NCBI GenBank assembly: GCA_015485665.1
Contig: WFTC01000002.1
Location: 1-64,000, forward strand
Reading direction: 5' to 3'
From: Candidatus Altimarinota bacterium
Lineage (GTDB): Bacteria > Patescibacteriota > Gracilibacteria > UBA1369 > 2-02-FULL-48-14
Length of the DNA stretch: 64,000 nt
Numbering within the stretch: position 1 is the stretch's first letter; the number at the start of each line of letters is the position of its first letter. The position numbers and the translations under genes were made by a program. A model generated the notes under the pieces. The model was not told the DNA's origin. It searched no databases and saw only the letters and a program-made list of their open reading frames with translations. Below, in pieces: positions 52,647 through 60,525 of the stretch.

Positions 52647-53918
52647 CTAATCGTCATTTTGCATCCAAATTTCTTTTCCAAGGCGAAATTTTTCCCAAGC
52701 CTTTCTTGGTGGGAGGATACTGAGAGCATATTTAAAGGTGATAATGGGTTTCAAAAAAGGTGTAAAAATATTATTAAAAATTCTCTCTCCACATCTAAAA
52801 AGTGCAAAGTGAAAACCTACAGGCAACACATATAAAAGCTTTCCCATCTTAAATTTTTTAAGCTTACGCCCATTGATAAGTCTCAAAATATTCTCTGCCA
52901 CAATATCTCCCTCTTTCATTGCATATTGTGCCATCATTGGCACATAAGAATCTTTATCAGAAGCAACCCGCAATAAGGCACAATCACCAAGTGCAAAGAT
53001 ATTTTCTTGTTTTATTGCCTGTAAACTTTGATTAAGCAAAATAGCTCCTCCATGTTTTTTATCGCCCAAACTGTCGGCAACTACAGGATTCACTTTCACA
53101 CCACAAGTCCAAATAAGCATGTTGCATCCCAAAGTCAGTAAAATGTCATCACTTTGACGCAAAAGTTTCACTTTATTTCTTAAAACTCTTGAAACTCTAT
53201 GCCCCAAATACAACTCAACACCAATTCGTTCAAGTTCTTCCTGAATAGATAAGCTTACTGTCTCATTAAAGCCTGCCAAAGACGAACCAGATTGCATTAA
53301 ACGCACAGTAACTTTACTTCTATCATAATGATATTTTTCACATAATTTATTTAATGTACCCATAAGCTCACCCGCTACTTCCACACCTGTTGCTCCACCA
53401 CCTGCAATACATATATTAATCGGCTCATGTACAATCTGCTCATATCTATCCAAAAAAAGTTTTTCCAGATTACTATTTACAGCCAAAGCATCCTCAAGGG
53501 TTTTAAATGAAAATGCATATTTTTTAGCACCTGCAACATTAAAAAAATTGCTTACACTTCCAAGCGCTACAACCAAAATATCATAACTCAGTGCTTCATT
53601 ATTTTTCAAAACAACACTTTTAATCTTAGTATTAATAGATAACACTTCATCTCTGATGAAAATAACTCTGCGAGTATCTATCAAAGTTCTAATTGGCGTG
53701 GCTATACTATCTTTTAAACGAGCCAAGCAAGATGCACTTATCTTCTTACTGAAAACAGTTGCAACTTGATACAAATCCGGTGTAAAAATGTGCAGATAAT
53801 TTTTATCAAGCAATATGATTTCATAATCAGTCGGTAGAGATTTTTGCAAACGCCTAACGACCCTCATCCCCCCTATACCTGCACCTAAAACAAGAACGGT
53901 TTTTTTTGTATAAGACAT
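52647..53918 (-). CDS. ndh: Type II NADH:quinone oxidoreductase-like FAD flavoprotein
   Basis: NDH-2 passes electrons from NADH to a quinone without pumping protons. The 423-residue protein has the FAD-binding VLVLGAGIGGMRVVRRL at the N terminus, the second dinucleotide fold INICIAGGGATGVEVAGELM near residue 165, the FALGDCALL FAD-contact segment and a C-terminal membrane-associating tail. The acceptor is uncertain in a fermenter with no visible respiratory chain. It lies three bases downstream of the phosphoketolase gene on the same strand, so the pair is probably co-transcribed, linking NADH oxidation to the acetate branch. Confidence 0.85.
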   Translation of the reverse strand: MSYTKKTVLVLGAGIGGMRVVRRLQKSLPTDYEIILLDKNYLHIFTPDLYQVATVFSKKISASCLARLKDSIATPIRTLIDTRRVIFIRDEVLSINTKIKSVVLKNNEALSYDILVVALGSVSNFFNVAGAKKYAFSFKTLEDALAVNSNLEKLFLDRYEQIVHEPINICIAGGGATGVEVAGELMGTLNKLCEKYHYDRSKVTVRLMQSGSSLAGFNETVSLSIQEELERIGVELYLGHRVSRVLRNKVKLLRQSDDILLTLGCNMLIWTCGVKVNPVVADSLGDKKHGGAILLNQSLQAIKQENIFALGDCALLRVASDKDSYVPMMAQYAMKEGDIVAENILRLINGRKLKKFKMGKLLYVLPVGFHFALFRCGERIFNNIFTPFLKPIITFKYALSILPPRKAWEKFRLGKEIWMQNDD

Positions 53919-53921
53919 AAT

Positions 53922-56306
53922 TTAATCCCTCCACTTCATTGTTTTAACCTCAATGGGATCATCTCCATGCTTGCGTATATAGGCTTGATGCCTATCAATC
54001 ATGGATTGCAATTTTTTAAACATAGACTCACGTTTTTTTGCCACTGTTTTATTAGTTTGAGCAGCTTTATCAATCAAGTCCATTGCCAGATGATAACAAC
54101 TCACTTTATTTGCAACTTTCATATCAAAAGGTGTGGTTGTTGAACCTTCTTCCCTATATCCATGCAAGCTGAACCGCTTGGAGTCAGCAAGAGGCCATAG
54201 TATTTGCTCTATATCATTCACATAACCATGATAATTGAATACAACAGGTTTATCCTTTGTAAAAAAATATTCTAAAGAGTGAGGACTCATACAACTGCCT
54301 TTATGGGCATAACGGCAATAATCGCCCAAACACAGTGATGTCAATTCCGAAATATTCACATAACGCACTTTTATTTCAGGTGCCATATCTTTAAGCATCT
54401 TAACCGCAAAAAGAGCTTCTTGAGTAATATAATCTCCGGCGGAAGCCATCACAACATCCGGATTTTCAGAAGCTTCCTCACCCCCTACCCATTCCCAAAT
54501 CGCAATCCCGCATTTAGCTTGCTCACGAGCTTCTTCCAAAGTAAGCCATTGAGGTAAATCTCGTTTTCCGGCAACAACAACGCAAATACTGTCTTTACGA
54601 CTCCATATTTCTTCAAGAGCAACAAGCATACTGTTTGCATCTGCAGGATAATAAATTTGACAAAACTCACCATGTTTTTGAAGTACATTACTTACAAAAC
54701 TTGGATTTTGATGAGAATAGCCGTTATGATCCTGACGCCACCCAACACTTGATTGCAAATAAAGAGCCGAACTAACCGGTTTGCGCCAATTAACACGAAA
54801 AGCTTGCTTTAAGAATTTCGCATACTGATCCACCATACTTGTAATAATTGTTGTAAAAGCTTCATAACTGACAAACAATCCATGTCTGCCGGTTAATAAA
54901 TAACCCATATACCACCCTTGCAATGTATGCTCACTAAGCATCTCCATAACTCTTCCTTCAGGATCCATGTGCTCATCATTTTTGGCTAAAGGCCACATAA
55001 AAGCTCGCTCCGTCGCTTCAAAAACTGCACTCAGTTTATTTGACTCCAATTCATCGGGACAAAATAACCTGAAATTCTTTTTATTAGACTTATAAATATC
55101 TCTAATCATCTGTCCTGCTTGTTTCAAACTGCTTGCACGCAAAGTTCCACGCTCAGAAGTATCCACATTTACAGCATACTTATTCAAGCTTGGCAGTTTT
55201 AACTCTTTCAAGATATTGCCCCCGATAGTATGCTTATTCATCCCCATACGCAGTGCACCTCTCGGAACAAATTCCATCACTTCATCTGAAGGTCCTCCTT
55301 TTGCGTTCAACAATTTATGAATTTTATAACTTTTAAGCCATTTTTCAATAGCCTTCAAAGCTTCAGGATCATTTTTTGGATGAGTAACAGGAATACCATG
55401 CGCATGAAAAGAATTCTCAATAGCAATTCCATGCAATTTTTTAATGCCTCGCCAACCTTTTGGAGAACGAAGCAAAATCACAGGCATTTTTGGTTTAAGC
55501 AAAGACTTTTTTGAAAATCGTGCACACTCTTGCACACGACGGATCTGTTGATAAGATTTCTCAAGTGCAGACATCATGGATCGTCCCATAAAATGCCCTG
55601 AAACAATATATGGTGTATATCCAAGACCTACAAAATAAGATTTTATTTCACTATCGGACATACGTCCAAAAAGAGTTGGATTGGATATTTTATAACCGTT
55701 AATATGCACAATCGGTAAAACGGCACCACAAGTTTTCGGGTTCATAAATTTATTGCTCTGCCAAGCAGCTGCAATAGGTCCTGTTTCCGATTCTCCGTCT
55801 CCTATAACAACCGCCGCAATTAAATCCGGATTATCCATAACAGCTCCATAAGCAGTGGACAAACTGTAACCAAGCTCACCCCCTTCCAAAATAGAACCCG
55901 GAACAGTGGGAGTCACATGACTCGGAAATGGCGAATGAGGCCAACTGAAATCTTTAACCAAAGCTCCAAATCCTTTTTTATCATGAGTATATTGCTTGTA
56001 AAAAGCATGCATGGTTTTTTCGGTATATAAATTTGCCAAAACGGAAGGTGCACCATGACCGGGACCAGCTATAAACAGCATTTTACATTGATGCTTACAT
56101 ATAAGATAATTTAACTGCGCATAAATAAAGTTTAATCCAGGTACAGTACCCCAATGCCCCAAAATACGCTCTTTAAAATGTTCCAACTTCAAAGGTTTTT
56201 CCAATAAAAAATTGTCTTTCAAATAAAGCTGCGCTGCTCCCATATAATCAACGTAGCGTAGATATTTTTTGAGCCATTTAAGAGCTCTGGAATCGGTACT
56301 GACCAT
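53922..56306 (-). CDS. xfp: Xylulose-5-phosphate/fructose-6-phosphate phosphoketolase
   Basis: This thiamine-diphosphate enzyme cleaves xylulose-5-phosphate (or fructose-6-phosphate) with phosphate to acetyl phosphate and a triose (or tetrose) phosphate. The 794-residue protein has HWGTVPGLNFIYAQLNYLI, FIAGPGHGAPSVLANLY, the cofactor motif VVIGDGESETGPIAAAW near residue 175, and QSSVGWRQDHNGYSHQNP near residue 525. Length matches the family. Acetyl phosphate from it can go to ATP by AckA or to acetyl-CoA by Pta, both encoded close by. Confidence 0.96.
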   Translation of the reverse strand: MVSTDSRALKWLKKYLRYVDYMGAAQLYLKDNFLLEKPLKLEHFKERILGHWGTVPGLNFIYAQLNYLICKHQCKMLFIAGPGHGAPSVLANLYTEKTMHAFYKQYTHDKKGFGALVKDFSWPHSPFPSHVTPTVPGSILEGGELGYSLSTAYGAVMDNPDLIAAVVIGDGESETGPIAAAWQSNKFMNPKTCGAVLPIVHINGYKISNPTLFGRMSDSEIKSYFVGLGYTPYIVSGHFMGRSMMSALEKSYQQIRRVQECARFSKKSLLKPKMPVILLRSPKGWRGIKKLHGIAIENSFHAHGIPVTHPKNDPEALKAIEKWLKSYKIHKLLNAKGGPSDEVMEFVPRGALRMGMNKHTIGGNILKELKLPSLNKYAVNVDTSERGTLRASSLKQAGQMIRDIYKSNKKNFRLFCPDELESNKLSAVFEATERAFMWPLAKNDEHMDPEGRVMEMLSEHTLQGWYMGYLLTGRHGLFVSYEAFTTIITSMVDQYAKFLKQAFRVNWRKPVSSALYLQSSVGWRQDHNGYSHQNPSFVSNVLQKHGEFCQIYYPADANSMLVALEEIWSRKDSICVVVAGKRDLPQWLTLEEAREQAKCGIAIWEWVGGEEASENPDVVMASAGDYITQEALFAVKMLKDMAPEIKVRYVNISELTSLCLGDYCRYAHKGSCMSPHSLEYFFTKDKPVVFNYHGYVNDIEQILWPLADSKRFSLHGYREEGSTTTPFDMKVANKVSCYHLAMDLIDKAAQTNKTVAKKRESMFKKLQSMIDRHQAYIRKHGDDPIEVKTMKWRD

Positions 56307-56394
56307 GGCATGGTGGATTAATTTATATCCATAATAAAGAACAGGTTCAATCTTGGCAAACCAACAAAATACTTGACAAAAATTACAATCAGGA

Positions 56395-56549
56395 GGAAAA
56401 TCGGCACACTTATATCAAAAAAATATGTTGCCATCCAGCACAACTCAACTGCAAAGAAGCACAATTCTAGCTGCTTTTTGGGTGGTAAACATTATTCTAT
56501 ACGTCTTTACCTAAGCGCCACGTTACAAGAAAATGTAACTTTTGGCGCT
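56395..56549. promoter_or_regulatory. Series of four hairpins between xfp and the ATP-grasp gene
   Basis: The 286-base gap (56307-56592) holds no convincing gene. Four inverted repeats follow one another: GGCA/TGCC with inner ATAT/ATAT at 56403-56432; an 8-pair stem at 56454-56461/56472-56479; GGTAAA/TTTACC at 56484-56489/56506-56511; and AGCGCCA/TGGCGCT at 56514-56520/56543-56549 with inner GTTAC/GTAAC. A TTGACA at 56373-56378 stands upstream for plus-strand transcription. The word GGGTGGTA (56480-56487) recalls a T-box antiterminator but the rest does not match. It could be the leader of either divergent gene or an independent small RNA; strand is undecided. Confidence 0.45.
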
Positions 56550-56592
56550 CTGAGTGAAGAGCTGCTTTTTTAATTACTAAACACAATTCTAT

Positions 56593-58413
56593 ATGAGCAT
56601 AGAAATATCATCACATTCAATCAATACACCAATCAATACAACACATGCTCCAATCACAGCAAATATTGAAACAAGAAGTCAAATAATAGATATAAACTTA
56701 AAAAGGAACATGGAGGATGCCCTAAATGAAATTTTAGAAGATTTACATATGACTCAGGAAGAAAAAGTTGCGTTTAAAACAGAATTCAATACTTTAACTG
56801 ATTATTTACAAGGTAATGCAAAGCGGATCCGAAATCATGCTGCAGATTTCATCAAAGATATGATTGGACGCTTTGATGAAAATCAAAATAATGCGCCGGA
56901 AAATAATGCGCCGGAAAGTCATGGAATTAATGCAAATAATGATATATTTGATAATCTTGCATTACTGATAAGCAATATTGTTGAAGAGATAATTGGCCCG
57001 AACAATCACTTGCTTGGTTTGTTTGCATATGAATTACGGCAAATATTAATTGCCAATGAAGATACTATTGTGCCTGTTTCAAGAATCTGGCGTGTAACAG
57101 AACATGATGCCGAAAAACATGCAGAGTGTGTTTATGACATGACCGCTTATGCCAAAGAACTTATTGCATATTGGGAAAGTCTTGGTTTTCCTAATGTGAT
57201 TAGAGAGGAAAATTTAATTCCTATAGATTACGTCTTATCTGAGGATAATAATTTAATGACAACTCTCTCAAGTTTAGAAGATGAAGATGAAATATTCAGA
57301 GCTATAAAAAGCAAAATAAATGAAGGAGACGAGGGTCGTTTGATTGCATTTATAAACACATTCACAATTGAAAGAATTGCTCGTCTAATGAAGCTAAAGA
57401 CAGATCGATCTGTAAGTGTTACGGAAAGTATGAATAACAAAGGGCAATTCTTAGCTGCCTTGAGTAAAAATGGTGTAAGCTCTCCAATCAATATTCGCAT
57501 CCAGAGTTTAGTTCAAGCATTTATAGCCGCCTGCATGATTCAATACAAAGTAACAGGTAAAATAGATATAAACGCAGATATGGGTGCCAGATTAAAGTTT
57601 AATAGAGGTGCTTCAGGTTATGGCAACTTAGCTGAAAGCACACTCTTACAACTATTAAAAGTGCTAGTAAAGAAAAATGCCTACTTGCATGAAGTTAAAA
57701 ATGGACATGGCGCCTCAATAATGGAATGGGTAGAGTTTGATGAATCTCCAGGTGTATTGTTACATATAGGAAGATCTCCTCATGCAGACCGTGTTCTGGG
57801 TATTGCAGAGCAAGTATTAAAAGAAACTGTCTATGTTGGAAGTCTCGGTTGCACTAATATTGATCTTTTGGAGGAGAAATATCCGGGGATAAAAGAATAT
57901 ATTCAGAATCTTTGCAATGCACTACGTCAACAAGGTTCTTTTGGCTTTCAAGGTATAGATTTGGTGGTGAAAAACAATAAAAACGAAGAAAATGGAGAAA
58001 ATACTTTGGAGATTAAAGCAATTGAAAACAATTGTCGCCTCACCGGTCAAACTCATGTTGCATATATAGCATCCAAACTTGGATTTGAATTTTACGGTGT
58101 ACACAATAGCGTAGTTGTTCCAAAGAATATGCCATTGCAAGAGTTTATAAATTTACTTCAAAAGCAAAACATCCATTATGAACCTCATAAAGGAGGTATA
58201 TTTGTCACTAATCATAGCAATGCTAGAAACGGGAGAATGATGATTGGTATACTTGCAAGGAACAAAGGTGATCTTGATAGATTCTTTCAAGAAGTAATGG
58301 AAATTTCAAAGAAATATGCAAGTAATCCTGAAACCACTACACCGGAAAATCAAGTTGATAACTGTATAAATATAACTCGTGAAGAATTATTGAGTTTAAT
58401 AAATATAAAATAA
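56593..58413 (+). CDS. ATP-grasp ligase with unrecognised N-terminal domain
   Basis: The 606-residue protein has a novel helical N-terminal region of about 320 residues and a C-terminal ATP-grasp domain. In the latter are the glycine-rich loop KFNRGASGYGNLAESTLLQL (about residue 335), FGFQGIDLVVKNN, and the metal-binding LEIKAIENNCRLTGQTHVAY near residue 475, as in ATP-grasp enzymes. The KxNxGxSGxGN pattern most resembles peptide-ligase (PGM1-type) members. Such enzymes join a carboxylate to an amine. It lies 57 bases before an AstE-type amide hydrolase. A 15-base tandem duplication sits in its linker. Confidence 0.7.
   Translation: MSIEISSHSINTPINTTHAPITANIETRSQIIDINLKRNMEDALNEILEDLHMTQEEKVAFKTEFNTLTDYLQGNAKRIRNHAADFIKDMIGRFDENQNNAPENNAPESHGINANNDIFDNLALLISNIVEEIIGPNNHLLGLFAYELRQILIANEDTIVPVSRIWRVTEHDAEKHAECVYDMTAYAKELIAYWESLGFPNVIREENLIPIDYVLSEDNNLMTTLSSLEDEDEIFRAIKSKINEGDEGRLIAFINTFTIERIARLMKLKTDRSVSVTESMNNKGQFLAALSKNGVSSPINIRIQSLVQAFIAACMIQYKVTGKIDINADMGARLKFNRGASGYGNLAESTLLQLLKVLVKKNAYLHEVKNGHGASIMEWVEFDESPGVLLHIGRSPHADRVLGIAEQVLKETVYVGSLGCTNIDLLEEKYPGIKEYIQNLCNALRQQGSFGFQGIDLVVKNNKNEENGENTLEIKAIENNCRLTGQTHVAYIASKLGFEFYGVHNSVVVPKNMPLQEFINLLQKQNIHYEPHKGGIFVTNHSNARNGRMMIGILARNKGDLDRFFQEVMEISKKYASNPETTTPENQVDNCINITREELLSLINIK
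56887..56916 (+). repeat. Perfect 15-base tandem duplication, in frame
   Basis: The unit AATAATGCGCCGGAA occurs twice in a row and encodes Asn-Asn-Ala-Pro-Glu twice (residues 99-108) in a flexible linker of the ATP-grasp protein. It preserves frame and could vary in copy number between strains. Confidence 0.9.
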
Positions 58414-58470
58414 TAAAAATTCACACTGAAACAATTTCCAAAACATTAAATAATATAATAAACTTACAAT

Positions 58471-59337
58471 ATGATAGAAGGATTGAGAACAATAAAAGGA
58501 AAATCAGATGGACCAAAAGTGGTGATAATCGCCAGTATTCATGGCAATGAACCTGCCGGAATGGCTGCATACGCACTATTGAAACGATATTTTATTGATG
58601 AAGGCAATGAACTTGTAAAAGGTGAAATACGTCTTTTGAAGGGTAATATTAAAGCAAGGGAAAAAGGTGTGCGCTTTCTTAAGTATGACTTAAATCGTAT
58701 GTTTTTTGATGAATATCCTCAAGGGATTGATCAAAATTCTTACGAATATCAAAGAGCTCAAGAAATAAAAAAAACAATAGAGGGTGCAAACTACATCCTT
58801 GATTTACATTCAACAACATCGGAAAGTGAGCCTTTCAGTATATTGGCTGATAGACACGCAAATTACTCTGATGCAATCATGAATATTCCGGTTGCATTTA
58901 CATCTGACGGATGGGGTAGTTTCTTAAAAGGTCCATTAATGAACTGGGTTATTCCGAGAGGAATGGAATATGTTGCGGTGGAATGTGGAATGAATGATAC
59001 GAAAAGTGCAGATGAAACAGCCAGAAAAGTAGCTATGGCATTTCTTAACTCACTGGGCATGAGTAATTTTAATATCCAATTTGATCGCCCTAAAAAACAT
59101 CTTAAACTACTTGACTGCATCAGTGTGGAAGACTACAAAAGTTATTATTATCCGGAAGGACACTTCGCTTCTTTTGATAAGCTGGAAGCAAATCAACTCA
59201 TTGCAAAAGATGCAAAAAGAGAATACAGAGCTCCAAACATGGATAATTTGGTAATAATCATGCCTGGCTCTGAAGAGAGCATAAGACAAGGAGTAAATAA
59301 AGACGCTTACTTTTTGGGTCAGTTTGTAGATCTCTGA
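58471..59337 (+). CDS. AstE/aspartoacylase-family zinc deacylase
   Basis: Family members hydrolyse an amide bond next to a carboxylate, as in N-succinylglutamate or N-acetylaspartate. The 288-residue protein has the zinc motif ASIHGNEPAG near residue 22 (His and Glu ligands), the LKYDLNRMF segment with DxNR substrate arginine, YILDLHSTTSES (third zinc ligand) and YVAVECGMND with the catalytic glutamate. A C-terminal beta domain follows. The true substrate is unknown; the ATP-grasp gene upstream suggests it acts on that ligase's product (inference). A TATAAT-like sequence precedes the ATG. Confidence 0.85.
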   Translation: MIEGLRTIKGKSDGPKVVIIASIHGNEPAGMAAYALLKRYFIDEGNELVKGEIRLLKGNIKAREKGVRFLKYDLNRMFFDEYPQGIDQNSYEYQRAQEIKKTIEGANYILDLHSTTSESEPFSILADRHANYSDAIMNIPVAFTSDGWGSFLKGPLMNWVIPRGMEYVAVECGMNDTKSADETARKVAMAFLNSLGMSNFNIQFDRPKKHLKLLDCISVEDYKSYYYPEGHFASFDKLEANQLIAKDAKREYRAPNMDNLVIIMPGSEESIRQGVNKDAYFLGQFVDL

Positions 59338-59343
59338 TAAAAT
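59314..59343 (+). promoter_or_regulatory. Candidate ackA promoter
   Basis: TTGGGT (59314-59319) and TAAAAT (59338-59343) are 18 bases apart, at the end of the deacylase gene. The ackA ATG follows 24 bases after the -10 box. Confidence 0.5.
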
Positions 59344-59367
59344 ACAAGAGCGCATCACTTTGACCTT

Positions 59368-60525
59368 ATGATTCTCACAATAAATGCAGGCTCTTCATCT
59401 CTTCGCTTCAGTCTTTTTGATGGAAATCTAAATCAAATATACAAAGCTCACATAGATGCAATAGCACAAAAAAATTGCATATATAAAGCATACTATGACA
59501 AAGGAAAAGAAGAAGTTTTTGCAATTAAAGTCAAAGATCATAAAAAAGCAATTCTTTTTGCCTTGGAAGAATTAAATACGAAAAAGCTGATAGAGAACAA
59601 GAATGCAATACAGATGGTTGCACATAGAGTAGTACATGGAGGAGAAAAATTCAAAAAACCGGCAAAACTTAATCTTTCAAGCATAAGAAGTATTAAAAAA
59701 TTGTCAGCACTGGCACCACTGCACAATCCCGCAAATTTAGCAGGAATAAAAGCAGCAAAAAAAGCTCTCCCAAAATCAACTCATTGGGCGGTATTTGACA
59801 CATCTTTTCATTCTACTTTACCTGAACATGCATATCTTTACGGTCTCCCATACTCTCTCTACAAAAAACAAGGTATTCGCAGATACGGTTTTCATGGCAG
59901 TAGCCACAAATACGTTTCTCAACGTGCCACCGAAATTTTAAAACAAAAAAAATTGAAATTAATTACATGCCACATGGGCAATGGCGTGAGTATCGCAGCA
60001 GTAAAAAACGGAATATGCAAAGATACATCCATGGGATTCACTCCACTTGAAGGACCAATGATGGGTACACGTTCAGGAAGTTTTGATCCTGCAATTATTT
60101 TTCATTTAGCGGAAAAAAAATCACTTGAAAGCATTGAGAGAATCGTTCAAAAAAAATCAGGATTTTTAGGCTTATCAACTCTAAGTTCAGATGTAAGAGA
60201 ACTGAAAAAAAACATGAAAAGCAAAAATACCACTCGCTGTTTTTCTCTATTTAGCTATCAAGTGGCAAAACTTATTTTAAGCTATTGCGCAGCATTGAAT
60301 GGAGCGCCTGATGCCATTGTTTTTACAGCTGGCATAGGGGAAAATGCATATTATTTGAGAGAAAGTATCTGCAAACATCTATCTGTATTGAACGTAAGAT
60401 TAAGCAAAGCTAAAAACAAAGCAAACGCCTCAGTGATATCTTCACCTGCATCAAGTGTAAAAGTGCTTGTCATACCAACTAACGAAGAACTGCAGATGGC
60501 AACAGAAATAAAAGCACTCAGTTAA
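59368..60525 (+). CDS. ackA: Acetate kinase
   Basis: AckA transfers phosphate from acetyl phosphate to ADP, making ATP and acetate. The 385-residue protein has ILTINAGSSSLRFSLFD, VAHRVVHGGEKF, FDTSFHSTLPEHAYLYGLPY, RRYGFHGSSHKYV, CHMGNGVSIAAV and GPMMGTRSGSFDPAII, plus FTAGIGENA near the end. All active-site segments are intact. It completes the phosphoketolase route, probably a main ATP source here. Its stop overlaps a convergent gene by four bases. Confidence 0.96.
   Translation: MILTINAGSSSLRFSLFDGNLNQIYKAHIDAIAQKNCIYKAYYDKGKEEVFAIKVKDHKKAILFALEELNTKKLIENKNAIQMVAHRVVHGGEKFKKPAKLNLSSIRSIKKLSALAPLHNPANLAGIKAAKKALPKSTHWAVFDTSFHSTLPEHAYLYGLPYSLYKKQGIRRYGFHGSSHKYVSQRATEILKQKKLKLITCHMGNGVSIAAVKNGICKDTSMGFTPLEGPMMGTRSGSFDPAIIFHLAEKKSLESIERIVQKKSGFLGLSTLSSDVRELKKNMKSKNTTRCFSLFSYQVAKLILSYCAALNGAPDAIVFTAGIGENAYYLRESICKHLSVLNVRLSKAKNKANASVISSPASSVKVLVIPTNEELQMATEIKALS

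Noticed and set aside
56480..56511. T-box riboswitch upstream of the ATP-grasp gene
   Set aside because: GGGTGGTA matches but the following bases, a specifier loop and stem I motifs do not; the downstream gene is not a typical T-box target.
56373..56573. A 66-codon plus-strand open frame in the hairpin region
   Set aside because: It starts with TTG, spans all four hairpins and has no recognisable protein signature.
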